Source: a virus
IMG/VR virus record: IMGVR_UViG_3300036791_000421
Coordinates: 1-20,794 of that record
Strand: one strand, 5' to 3'
DNA length: 20,794 nt
The notes under the pieces were generated by a model, which made no database searches, was not told the origin of the DNA, and saw nothing but the letters and a program-made list of their open reading frames with translations. Of this stretch, positions 1 through 7,452 are shown one piece after another (position 1 is the stretch's first letter; the number at the start of each line of letters is the position of its first letter). The position numbers and the translations under genes were made by a program.

Positions 1-31
1 CCCTTCATTTTTCTCTCGGACGGGGCGGGTC

Positions 32-361
32 ATGCCTGGTCGACGCCGAAAGGGCCGGGTCGAGACCGGACTCGACCGGAACCTGTCCGACCGGCCCGAC
101 ATCGGCCCGGCGTCCCGCGCAGCACTGCGCGCACTGGCCCACGCGGTCGACCTGGCCGAGTCTGACCGGTCAGCCGAGCTGATCGCGGAGGCTGGCCGTG
201 TCTACCTCGACGCTCTGGACCGCAACGGACTCGCCGCCGGGGACCGACCGGTCGACGCGTTCGAGCAGCTGCTGGCCGACCTCGGCCGGGCCGGCGCCGG
301 CGGTGGCGACCCCCCGACGCAACCGTCCGACGCACGGCCCGGCGGTGGCGCGGCTGGCTGA
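32..361 (+). CDS. Small terminase subunit-like protein (TerS)
   Basis: This is probably the DNA-recognition subunit of the packaging motor, which would bind near the genome ends and hand DNA to the large subunit. The 109-residue product has a basic start (MPGRRRKGR), then a predicted helical stretch at about residues 27-62 (SRAALRALAHAVDLAESDR), then a Gly/Pro-rich tail. This size and helical layout fit actinophage small terminases, which are poorly conserved. The ATG at 32 follows a purine-rich GGACGGGG stretch. The 3' end overlaps the large terminase start by 17 bases. The main support is position: directly in front of a certain large terminase and, if the ends are joined, directly after an HNH endonuclease. 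No clear helix-turn-helix motif could be assigned by eye. Confidence 0.7.
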   Translation: MPGRRRKGRVETGLDRNLSDRPDIGPASRAALRALAHAVDLAESDRSAELIAEAGRVYLDALDRNGLAAGDRPVDAFEQLLADLGRAGAGGGDPPTQPSDARPGGGAAG

Positions 362-1694
362 GACCCTGGGCCGGCCGCTGATGCCGTGGCAGCGGCACGT
401 CGCCGACGTCGCGCTCGAGATCGACCCCGCAACCGGCCGGTACGCCTACCAGCTGGTCATCGTCACGGTGCCGCGGCAGTCGGGTAAGACCCTGCTCGCC
501 GGCGCGGCGATGACGCACCGGGCGCTGGTCGTCCCCGCCGGGCGCTGCTGGGTGACGATGCAGACCCAGAAGGACACCGTCGACTGGCTGGTGAACGAGT
601 TCTGGCCGCTGCTGGGCCCGCTCGGCCGGGAGGTGCAGCTGCGCCGGTCGGCCGGGTCCGAGCACATCCGCTGGACCCGGACCGGGGGCATGGTCCGGCC
701 GTTCCCGCCGACCGAAACCGGGCTGCACTCCAAACTGTCCGACCTGGTCGTCGTCGATGAGGGGTGGGCGTTCGACCAGGCGCAGGGGCAGGCGCTGGAC
801 CAGGCGATCGTCCCGACGCAGGCGACCCGCCCCAACGCGCAGGTGCTGAAGGTGTCGACCGCGGGCACCGCGGGCTCGGTCTGGTGGCTCGGCACCGTGG
901 AAACCGGGCGGGCGGCGGCGGCCGCGGACACGGGACGGGGCACCGCCTACTTCGAGTGGTCCTGTCCGGACGATCTGGACCCGACCGACCCGGGGTCGTG
1001 GCCGGTGTATCACCCGGCGTACGGGCGGACGATCAGCGTCGAGTCGATGCAGTCGGCGTTGGTGCTGCTCGGCCCGGATGAGTTCGCGCGGGCGTACGGC
1101 AACCGGTGGGTGAACACGTCGGCGCGGGTGATCCCGCTGGACGCGTGGCGGGCGGCGGCCGAACCGTCGGCCGTGCTGCCGGCGGCCGGGGTGGCGGCGG
1201 TCGGATTCGACGCCGCGGTCGACCGGTCCGACGCCTCGATCGTGGTCTGCTGGCGCGACGCTGCCGGGGTCGCTCACCTCGAGGTCGCCGATCACCGGCC
1301 GGGCACCGGGTGGTTGGTGCCGCGGTTGGGTGAGCTGGTGGCGCGGTGGGCGCCGCCGATCATCGGCTACGACGCGGCCGGGCCGGTGCTGGATCTGGCC
1401 GATGAAGCGGGCCGGGCCGGTCTGGACGTGGTCGGGCTGAAGGCGCGGGAGTACGCCGGCGCGTGCGCGGCGCTGCTGCAGGGGCTGACGGCGGATCCGG
1501 CGACGGTGCGGTACCGGCCGCATCCCGCGTTGGACGCCGCCGCGGCGGCCGCGGTGCGCCGGCCGTTGGGCGATGCGTGGGCGTGGGGCCGGCGCGCGTC
1601 GGCCGGGTCGCTGGCGCCGCTGACCGCCGGCACCGTCGCGTTGTGGGCGTTCGACCACGCGCCGGTGCCGCTGGGTGACTTCCGGGTCTACTGA
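345..1694 (+). CDS. Large terminase subunit (TerL), ATPase and nuclease
   Basis: This is the packaging motor, which pumps DNA into the procapsid and cuts concatemers. From the GTG at 345 the product is 449 residues. It shows a Walker A motif PRQSGKT at about residues 43-49, a Walker B-like VVVDE at about 128-132, a coupling motif VSTAGT further on, and a C-terminal RNase H-like nuclease with the acidic motifs GFDAAVDRSD and GYDAAG. The reading frame is open back to about 198, but that stretch overlaps the small terminase. GTG 345 keeps the conserved N-terminal sequence ARLAETLGRPLMPWQ with a short overlap. ATG 381 (MPWQRH) is the alternative start. Family assignment is firm, and the exact start is less certain. 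Confidence 0.95.
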   Translation: MARLAETLGRPLMPWQRHVADVALEIDPATGRYAYQLVIVTVPRQSGKTLLAGAAMTHRALVVPAGRCWVTMQTQKDTVDWLVNEFWPLLGPLGREVQLRRSAGSEHIRWTRTGGMVRPFPPTETGLHSKLSDLVVVDEGWAFDQAQGQALDQAIVPTQATRPNAQVLKVSTAGTAGSVWWLGTVETGRAAAAADTGRGTAYFEWSCPDDLDPTDPGSWPVYHPAYGRTISVESMQSALVLLGPDEFARAYGNRWVNTSARVIPLDAWRAAAEPSAVLPAAGVAAVGFDAAVDRSDASIVVCWRDAAGVAHLEVADHRPGTGWLVPRLGELVARWAPPIIGYDAAGPVLDLADEAGRAGLDVVGLKAREYAGACAALLQGLTADPATVRYRPHPALDAAAAAAVRRPLGDAWAWGRRASAGSLAPLTAGTVALWAFDHAPVPLGDFRVY

Positions 1695-1715
1695 TCGGAG
1701 TGGGATGATGCCGTC

Positions 1716-2900
1716 GTGACGCTGCCGATGCTGGCGGCCAGGCCGGGACTCCGCGACGGCGCGGGGATCCCGCCGCTGTTCCCGCCGGGCGGCTTCGGGC
1801 TACCGGGCCCGTTCGTGTTCGACACGACCTCGGCGCGCCGCGTGCCCTCCGTGGCCCGGGCGCTGCAGCTGTTCACCGGGATGACCAAACAGATGCCGAT
1901 CGACGCCTACCGGGGCGGGTCGCCGCTGCCGCGGCCGCGGATCTGCTACCGGCCGGACCCGGAGAACGCCCGATCGTGGTTCGTGCAGAACTCCGTCGAG
2001 GACTACCTGCTGAATGGCAACGCGATCTCCTACGTGACGGCGCGCGGCGCGGACGGCTGGCCGCTGGCCGTGTCGTGGCTGCCGGCGTCCTGGGTGTACA
2101 TCGCTTGGATGCCACCGGATTTCACGAACGTGAGCTACAGCTTCCTCGGCGCGCCGTTGGAACCCGTCGAGAACGTGATCCACGTCAAGCGGGGCGCTGA
2201 CCGGTGGTATCCGGTCCGCGGCGTCGGTGTGGTCGAGGAGTTCGTCGACTCCCTGAACCGGGTCGCGATGGAGGAGGCGTACGAGTCCAATGCGCTGTCC
2301 AACGGCGCGGTGCCATCGGTCGCGGTGATCACCCCGCAGGCGACGTTGACGCAGGACATCGCCGACGCCGCGAAGGATGCGTGGCTGTCCAAGTACGGCG
2401 GCCCGACCCGCGAGCCGGCGATCCTGCCCAACGGCACCCAGATCGTCCCGGTCGGCTGGTCGCCCTCGGACACGCAGCTGATCGAGGCCCGGAAAGCGTC
2501 GCTGCTGGATGTGGCGAACATGTTCAACCTCGACGGGTACTGGCTCGGGTCGCCGGTCGCCGGGATGACCTACAAGACCGCGGGGCCGCAGTACATGCAG
2601 ATCCTGCGGACCTCGCTCGAGCCGGTGCTGGCCGACTTCGAGGATGTCTGGTCGGATGCGTGGCTGCCGCGGGGGACGACGATCCGGTTCGACCGCAACC
2701 AGCTGCTGCGCGATGACCTGTCGACGACCGCGCTCGCCCTGTCGACGCTGGTCGGGGCCGGGATCATGTCCCCGGCCGAGGCGGCGGCGTACCTGGCGCT
2801 GCCCGCCGCCGGCGGCGGCGACCCGACCCAGATTCAGCAGATCCCGGCGGACCCCGGCGCGCCGAGTGAACCGGGCGCCGGCATCGGAGGTGTCCCATAA
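1716..2900 (+). CDS. Portal protein (HK97 type)
   Basis: The portal forms the dodecameric ring at one capsid vertex through which DNA enters and leaves. The 394-residue product has typical HK97-portal features: an N-terminal SVARALQLFTGMTKQMP helix, a clip/wing region with NSVEDYLLNGNAISYV, ENVIHVKRG and RGVGVVEEFVDSLNRV, the conserved NLDGYWLG near the core, and a proline/glycine-rich C-terminus. The start is GTG 1716 with a GGAGTGGG stretch about a dozen bases upstream; ATG 1728 is a possible alternative. It lies 21 bases after the large terminase stop, and its TAA overlaps the next ATG by one base (TAATG). The length is usual for the family. Confidence 0.95.
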   Translation: MTLPMLAARPGLRDGAGIPPLFPPGGFGLPGPFVFDTTSARRVPSVARALQLFTGMTKQMPIDAYRGGSPLPRPRICYRPDPENARSWFVQNSVEDYLLNGNAISYVTARGADGWPLAVSWLPASWVYIAWMPPDFTNVSYSFLGAPLEPVENVIHVKRGADRWYPVRGVGVVEEFVDSLNRVAMEEAYESNALSNGAVPSVAVITPQATLTQDIADAAKDAWLSKYGGPTREPAILPNGTQIVPVGWSPSDTQLIEARKASLLDVANMFNLDGYWLGSPVAGMTYKTAGPQYMQILRTSLEPVLADFEDVWSDAWLPRGTTIRFDRNQLLRDDLSTTALALSTLVGAGIMSPAEAAAYLALPAAGGGDPTQIQQIPADPGAPSEPGAGIGGVP

Positions 2901-3574
2901 TGATCGAACTGCAGGCGACCCCGGCGCAGCCGGGACCGGACGGCAACCGGCCGCAGACCCGCGACAACACCGTGACGCTGGTGCTGCGGGAGGCGCAGGC
3001 GGTCGGCGCCGGCGGGCGGTACAACTTCCTCGAGGGCCGCGCCGTGCCGTATGACACCTGGGAGGATGTGGGTTGGTTCATGGAGTCCCACGCGGCCGGG
3101 TCGTTCAAAGGCTCGACGAGGGGTGGCACCGGCCGCGGGCTGCCGCTGCTGCTGTTCCACGACAACCGGTCGCTGCCGATCGGGCACGCCGAATCGTGGG
3201 CGCATGACGGCGGCGGGCTCGACGGGGTCTGGCGGTTGTCGGACATCCCGGCCGCGCAGGACGCGGCCCGGTCCGCGGACCGCGGCGATCTGCGCGGGAT
3301 GTCGGTCGGGTTCTCCCCGATCCGGTCGAAATGGGAACTGCTCGGCGACGACGAATGGAGTCCCGATCTCGGCCCGGACCACATGGACCGGGTGCTGCGG
3401 ATCGAGTCGCGGCTGATCGAGGTGTCCCTCACCCCGACCCCGGCGTTCGCGGGGGCGCAGATCGACCAGGTCCGGGCCGGGGTGTACTACACCCGAGCGG
3501 CGCGGCTGGCGGGCCGGCCCGACCTCGACGTGGACCGTTGGCGGCGGGAGGCGGCGGCGTTACGATCCCGGTAG
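2900..3574 (+). CDS. Prohead protease (HK97-type, family S78)
   Basis: This serine protease is packaged in the procapsid and trims the N-terminal delta domain of the capsid protein during maturation. The 224-residue product carries the expected His in LLFHDNRSLPIG (H87) and the Ser in RGMSVGFSPI (S135), followed by the conserved IESRLIEVSLTPTPAFAGA, where VSL(T)P is typical of the family. The start ATG 2900 overlaps the portal stop by one base and has CGGAGG nine bases upstream. The portal-protease-capsid order is the standard HK97 arrangement. No separate scaffold gene is seen, which fits a capsid protein with its own delta domain. Confidence 0.95.
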   Translation: MIELQATPAQPGPDGNRPQTRDNTVTLVLREAQAVGAGGRYNFLEGRAVPYDTWEDVGWFMESHAAGSFKGSTRGGTGRGLPLLLFHDNRSLPIGHAESWAHDGGGLDGVWRLSDIPAAQDAARSADRGDLRGMSVGFSPIRSKWELLGDDEWSPDLGPDHMDRVLRIESRLIEVSLTPTPAFAGAQIDQVRAGVYYTRAARLAGRPDLDVDRWRREAAALRSR

Positions 3575-3724
3575 CGACCAGACCGCGGCCCGCCCGCCGC
3601 GACGGCCGGGACCAGGCCGGGTCGGCGCCCACGGCGCGACCCACCTAGGCGCCCACCGTTCGGGACAGCGTCGGCGACAGCATCCCCGCCGCCCCTTGTC
3701 CGAACCCGTGAATGGTGGAACCCC
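3575..3724 (+). promoter_or_regulatory. Capsid leader with imperfect stem-loop and direct repeat
   Basis: This 150-base gap is the longest non-coding stretch among the head genes. It holds a 9-base direct repeat GGCGCCCAC at 3624-3632 and 3648-3656. It also holds an inverted repeat, GTTCGGGACA at 3658-3667 against TGTCCGAAC at 3697-3705, which gives nine pairs with one bulged G around a 29-base loop. The stem ends 19 bases before the capsid ATG and just upstream of its GGTGGA ribosome-binding stretch. It could be a partial terminator, an RNA-processing site or a translation-control structure for the most highly expressed gene. There is no U tract, so a classical terminator is not favoured. 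The structure is visible, and the role is inferred. Confidence 0.45.
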
Positions 3725-5062
3725 ATGACCAATGTTGTGCTGGAACGACTCCGCACGCAGCGTGACGACCAGCTCGCCGCGATGGACGCGATCCTCGAGC
3801 AGGTCGTCGACCGGGACCTGGTCGACGCCGAACGGTCGCTGCTGGAGGCGACCCGGCAGCGGATCACCGAGATCGACGCGCAGATCAAGCCGCTGGCCGA
3901 GGTCGAGGCGCTGCGCGATCAGCACCGCGACTCCCTCGCGCAGTTGCCGACCCGGGTCACTGAGCGGCCCGAACCGCGCCGGGCCGATGCCGGCGGCGAC
4001 CGGGCCGCGTACCGCACGGCCGGGGAGTTCCTGGTCGACTACATCCGCGGCAGCGGGCTGATGGAGCAGAACCGGGTACGTGACGAGGCCGCCGCGGCCC
4101 GGGTCGCGCGGGCCTACCAGATCCGGGCCGACCAGACCACCGCTGACACGCCCGGCATCCTGCCGACCCCGATCATCGGGCAGGTTCTGTCGCTGGTCGA
4201 CGCGAACCGGCCGCTGATCCTGTCCCTCGGCGGCGCCCGGCCGATGGGCGGCATCCCCGGTAAAAGTTTCAGCCGCCCGACCGTCTCCCAGCACGTTCAA
4301 GTCGGCCCGCAGACCGCTGAGAAGACCGCGCTGCCGTCGCAGAAGATGACCATCACCGGGGTCACGTTCAACAAGGTCACGCACGGCGGTTACGTCGACA
4401 TCTCCCGGCAGGACATGGACTGGACCAGCCCGGCGGCGTGGGACATCCTGATCCGCGACCTGGCCGAGAACTACGCCACCGACTCCGAGGCGACCGTCGC
4501 CGGCGCGTTCGTGACCGCCGCGACCGGCACCAAACCGCCGGCGCTGCCCGCCGCGCCCGTCCTCGCCGACTGGACCAAGGCGCTCTACACCGCCGCGATG
4601 CACTCCTACAGCGCCGGTCTGAAGATGCCCGAACGGATCTGGTGCTCCCTCGACGTGTGGGCCGCGCTCGGGTCGCTGGTCGACACGACCCGGGTCGTGT
4701 TCCCCTCCGACCCGGCGGTCGGCGGGGACTCCGCGGACGGGTTCGACGCCGGCGGGTCAAGCCTGGCGAACTTCCGCGGCGACATCCTCGGCCTGCCCCG
4801 GGTCGTGGTCCCCAAGGCGCCGGCGAAGACGTGCATCGTCGGCCCGGCCGACCATTACGAGGTATACGAGGACATGATCGGCCTGCTGTCGGTCGTCGAA
4901 CCCTCGATCCTCGGCGTGCAAGTCGCCTACGGCGGTTACCTCGCGTTCGGCGCGCTGCACCCAACCAGCTACGTCGCCCTCGACCTGTCCGCGGTGACGA
5001 CGCTGCCGACGATGGCCGAGGCCGAGGCCGACGAACCAGCCGCCAAGCGCAACGGCAAGTAA
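3725..5062 (+). CDS. Major capsid protein (HK97 fold) with N-terminal delta domain
   Basis: This protein builds the icosahedral shell. The 445-residue product starts with a charged, coiled-coil-like region (about residues 1-80, LERLRTQRDDQLAAMDAILE onward) that matches the self-scaffolding delta domain removed by the protease just upstream. A linker follows at about 80-140, then the HK97-fold body from about residue 145 (TPGILPTPIIGQVL), including TFNKVTHGGYVDISRQDMDW and LRDLAENYA-type helix residues (DLAENYATDSEA). The C-terminal LAFGALHPTSYVALDLS closes the fold. The start is ATG 3725 after GGTGGAACCCC. No covalent cross-link chemistry can be judged by eye. Confidence 0.95.
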   Translation: MTNVVLERLRTQRDDQLAAMDAILEQVVDRDLVDAERSLLEATRQRITEIDAQIKPLAEVEALRDQHRDSLAQLPTRVTERPEPRRADAGGDRAAYRTAGEFLVDYIRGSGLMEQNRVRDEAAAARVARAYQIRADQTTADTPGILPTPIIGQVLSLVDANRPLILSLGGARPMGGIPGKSFSRPTVSQHVQVGPQTAEKTALPSQKMTITGVTFNKVTHGGYVDISRQDMDWTSPAAWDILIRDLAENYATDSEATVAGAFVTAATGTKPPALPAAPVLADWTKALYTAAMHSYSAGLKMPERIWCSLDVWAALGSLVDTTRVVFPSDPAVGGDSADGFDAGGSSLANFRGDILGLPRVVVPKAPAKTCIVGPADHYEVYEDMIGLLSVVEPSILGVQVAYGGYLAFGALHPTSYVALDLSAVTTLPTMAEAEADEPAAKRNGK

Positions 5063-5068
5063 CCGGTC

Positions 5069-5437
5069 ATGACGGGCTGGCCCAGTCTCGCCGAGGTCCG
5101 GACCCTGCTGCGGATGCAGCCGGACCCGACCGAGGACGGCGTCATCCAGACCGCGCTCGCCGCGGCCGTGAACTACGGCGTGAAACGGCTGGGCCAGACC
5201 GTCACCACGAACCCGGACGGGTCGACGTCCTGGGCGTGGACGTACCCGGCGGACACCACCGCGCTGCCGGACAGCTCGCATGAGGCGTGTCTGCTGCACG
5301 CGTCGCGGCTGTACCGGCGCCGCGACAGTGTCGACGGCACGATCGGCTTCGGTGACATGGGTGTCGTCCGGGTCGGCCGGACCGACGCCGACGTGGAATG
5401 GCTCTATGCCACCGACGCGCCGCTGGTGTTCGGATGA
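5069..5437 (+). CDS. Head-tail connector protein (gp6-like)
   Basis: This is likely the adaptor that docks under the portal ring and begins the neck. The 122-residue product is largely helical at the N-terminus (SLAEVRTLLRMQPDPTEDGVIQTALAAAVNYGVKRL), then has a short beta/loop region and a second helix (DSSHEACLLHASRLYRRRDSVDGTIGF). The ending FGDMGVVRVGRTDADVEWLY is typical of actinophage head-tail adaptors, which carry a GF..MG.VRVGR-type C-terminus contacting the portal. It follows the capsid gene by six bases and overlaps the next gene by ATGA. The size fits the family. Confidence 0.8.
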   Translation: MTGWPSLAEVRTLLRMQPDPTEDGVIQTALAAAVNYGVKRLGQTVTTNPDGSTSWAWTYPADTTALPDSSHEACLLHASRLYRRRDSVDGTIGFGDMGVVRVGRTDADVEWLYATDAPLVFG

Positions 5438-5817
5438 CCTGGTCGAGGGGTCCGTTCGTGGCCGCGCTGGTGCCCGCGCTGCAGGCCAGCCTCGGCGACA
5501 CGGTGTACGTGCACCCGAAACCGCCCACCACCCTCAACCCGCCTGCGGTCGTTATCGGCCGGCCCCTCGAGGTGATCCATTCGACCGCCGGGTTCGGGGT
5601 CGACACGATCTCGGTGCCGGTGCACTGCCTCGGCCCGCTCGACGGCGACGACATCGTCGAAACCCTGACCGCCGGGGTCCGCGGCGCCCTGACCGACCCG
5701 TCACTCGGCGGGGCGGTGCAGTCGGTCACCGGCGAAGCCGACCGGAACTGGCACAACCTCAACGTCGCCGGCGCGGATCTGCTGCAGGCCGACGCGATCC
5801 TGACCGTCCAGATGTGA
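5434..5817 (+). CDS. Tail terminator-like neck protein
   Basis: The product is 127 residues from ATG 5434, which overlaps the stop of the connector gene (ATGA). An upstream in-frame ATG at 5398 would overlap the connector by 40 bases and is less likely. The sequence has an N-terminal helix (FVAALVPALQASLGD), a conserved-looking PPAVVIGRP strand, and an alternating beta/helix pattern ending in ADAILTVQM. Size, predicted alpha/beta make-up and position directly before the major tail protein fit the tail terminator (gpU-like) family that caps the tail tube. No catalytic residues are expected. A head-closure (stopper) role is the main alternative. The assignment is by context and pattern. Confidence 0.6.
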   Translation: MTWSRGPFVAALVPALQASLGDTVYVHPKPPTTLNPPAVVIGRPLEVIHSTAGFGVDTISVPVHCLGPLDGDDIVETLTAGVRGALTDPSLGGAVQSVTGEADRNWHNLNVAGADLLQADAILTVQM

Positions 5818-5832
5818 GAGGAAGACCCCACG

Positions 5833-6528
5833 ATGGCGAACTCGACAACCCTCGACCCGCCGGAAGTCACCCAGCTCGCCGCCGGTGACCCGACCCCGCC
5901 CACCGCATCACCGCTGATCCTCAACGACGCCTACTTCGAGCTGATGGGCGTCAACCTCCGCTGCCTGGTGCAGCACCTCGAGATCGCGCCGGAGAACAAA
6001 CCCGTCACCGTCACCACGTTCTGCTCCGAGGTCGACTACCCCGGCGTGACGAAGTGGCATCTGCGGGTCACGTTCTACCAGTCCTTCGACACCGGGGCGA
6101 CGTTCGCGACGCTCACCGCCGCGTACCAGGCGTACGTCGCGTCCGGGGCGCCGGTCAATTTCAAAGCCCGGCCGTACTCATCGCGGGCCGCGTCGGCGAC
6201 CAACCCCATCATCTCCGGGATGGCGATCCCGCAGCCGTTCGACTACCTCGCCGGCGACGCGGGTGCGGCGTCGCAGGTCCAGATCGACTGGAACATGACG
6301 AGCCCGCCGGTCACGGACAACGGGTCGGTCGCGGCGACGGGTGCGACCGCCGGCGCGCCCGGTTTCTTTACCCCGTCCGGCGCGACGACCCCGGCGAACC
6401 TGGCCGCGCTGACCGGTGGGGTGACCGCGTCCCCGGCCGCGGCGTGGGCCACCGGGCAGTACGTCATCACCGCGGATCTGCTCGCAGCTCACTGGTCGGG
6501 GGCGGCCTGGGTGGCGGGCAAGGCGTGA
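5833..6528 (+). CDS. Major tail protein with C-terminal decoration domain
   Basis: This is the tube-forming protein of the flexible tail. The 231-residue product has a beta-rich core at about residues 25-160 with CLVQHLEIAPENKPVTV, FCSEVDYPGVTKWHLRV and YQSFDTGATFATL, a pattern I recognise from actinophage major tail proteins. From about 165 to the end there is an Ala/Thr-rich module (FTPSGATTPANL ... TGQYVITADLLAAHWSGAAWVAGKA) of a type often appended to such proteins and probably displayed on the tail surface. The start ATG 5833 follows GAGAGGAAG. The stop overlaps the GTG of the next gene. Confidence 0.85.
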   Translation: MANSTTLDPPEVTQLAAGDPTPPTASPLILNDAYFELMGVNLRCLVQHLEIAPENKPVTVTTFCSEVDYPGVTKWHLRVTFYQSFDTGATFATLTAAYQAYVASGAPVNFKARPYSSRAASATNPIISGMAIPQPFDYLAGDAGAASQVQIDWNMTSPPVTDNGSVAATGATAGAPGFFTPSGATTPANLAALTGGVTASPAAAWATGQYVITADLLAAHWSGAAWVAGKA

Positions 6529-7010
6529 CGCAGCAGTCGCAGGTCGCGATCGTCGGGGCGCGGGCGTTGCGCCGCGACGTCAACCGGCTCTGCACCGACG
6601 AACGGTCCGCGGTGTTCTCGGCGATGAAGAAAGCCGGCTACGCCGCGGTGTCGCCGCTGGTGCCGATCGTCCGCGGCGCGCTGCCGACGTCGGGCCGGGC
6701 CGACACCCAATACCACAAGTCGGGGGCGCTGACCGGGTCGGCGCGGGTGTCGGCGTACAAGTCCGGCGCCGCGCTGCGGGTCGGGTCCAAAGCGATCCCG
6801 TACGCGCCGTGGGTCGAGTTCGGCGGCACCCGCAAGCGGCCGCACACCTCGACCCGGCCCTACATCCCGGACGGCCGGTACATATTCCCCGCCGCCCGCG
6901 GTGACGCGGCCCGCGCGGCGGCGGCCTACTCCGATGCCCTGACCGAGGTGTTCGCCTCCGACGCGATCTGGACGAACGCGTCACCAGCAGCAGGGAGCGT
7001 TCATGACTGA
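6525..7010 (+). CDS. HK97 gp10-like head-tail protein
   Basis: The product is 161 residues from GTG 6525, which overlaps the stop of the major tail gene (GTGA). The frame is open further upstream, but that part lies antiparallel in phase to a clear gene. The C-terminal half holds the family signature (YAPWVEFGGTRKRPHTSTRP, then a Gly/Arg-containing YIFPAARGDAARAAAAYSDAL). The Trp-Val-Glu-Phe-Gly motif and the trailing helix are typical of HK97 gp10 neck proteins. The gene lies after the major tail protein, whereas gp10-type genes usually lie before it. A tail-tube-associated role is therefore possible. Confidence 0.7.
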   Translation: MTQQSQVAIVGARALRRDVNRLCTDERSAVFSAMKKAGYAAVSPLVPIVRGALPTSGRADTQYHKSGALTGSARVSAYKSGAALRVGSKAIPYAPWVEFGGTRKRPHTSTRPYIPDGRYIFPAARGDAARAAAAYSDALTEVFASDAIWTNASPAAGSVHD

Positions 7011-7448
7011 GCTCGACACCAGCACACTGACCGACCTGGGTGAGCTGCCGACGCTGATCGAAACCTCGGCGGCGTTCATCGCCCGGCTGCCCTCCCAGCG
7101 GGTGATCGACCTCCTCGCGCGGCTCGAGCCGGGCGTGAAGTTCGCCGAGCTGATGGAGAACCAGCCGCCGCGGATGATCGCCTTCCGGGTCCTGTCTCGC
7201 GACCACCCGGGCCGCGACCCGGCGTCGCTGTGGGCGCATGCCTATGACTGTGAGGTCGCGATCGTCGATGTGGACCCTACGTCGCAGAACGGGCGGACAA
7301 CCTCGCCGCGTTCTGCCGTTACTGGCGGGTGACCCCGGGCATGGTCGACGAACTCGACGATGAACTGTGGGCCGCGATGGTGCGGCTGATGGTCCGCGAG
7401 GCCGACCAGATCGTCGCCGCGAACGCGAAACTAGCCCGGGGCCGGTGA
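7003..7448 (+). CDS. Tail assembly chaperone, -1 programmed frameshift product
   Basis: Two overlapping frames precede the tape measure, the hallmark of gpG/gpGT-type chaperones that coat the tape measure protein during tail assembly. The zero-frame product (7003-7332, 109 residues) has a helical core (LGELPTLIETSAAFIARLPSQRVIDLL). The -1 frame becomes open after stops at 7245-7247 and 7251-7253 and runs to the TGA at 7446-7448. It encodes NLAAFCRYWRVTPGMVDELD and ELWAAMVRLMVREADQI, a typical chaperone C-terminus. The shift must therefore fall between about 7254 and 7332. A likely site is G GAC CCT at 7272-7278, where tRNA-Pro can re-pair on CCC; it is not a canonical X XXY YYZ heptamer. The extended product would be about 148 residues. 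Confidence 0.8.
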
Positions 7449-7452
7449 CAGC

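Noticed and set aside
30-1658. Long minus-strand open frame (542 codons) opposite both terminase genes
   Set aside because: The product is dominated by Arg, Pro and Gly, has no recognisable domain, and lies opposite a large terminase with all motifs; such frames are common in very GC-rich DNA.
1705-1719. Four-codon frame (ATG ATG CCG TCG TGA) overlapping the portal GTG start
   Set aside because: It is too short to separate from chance and there is no matching pattern at other structural genes.
3560-4603. Minus-strand open frame opposite the capsid gene
   Set aside because: It is low-complexity Gly/Arg/Val sequence without motifs and is opposite a certain capsid gene.
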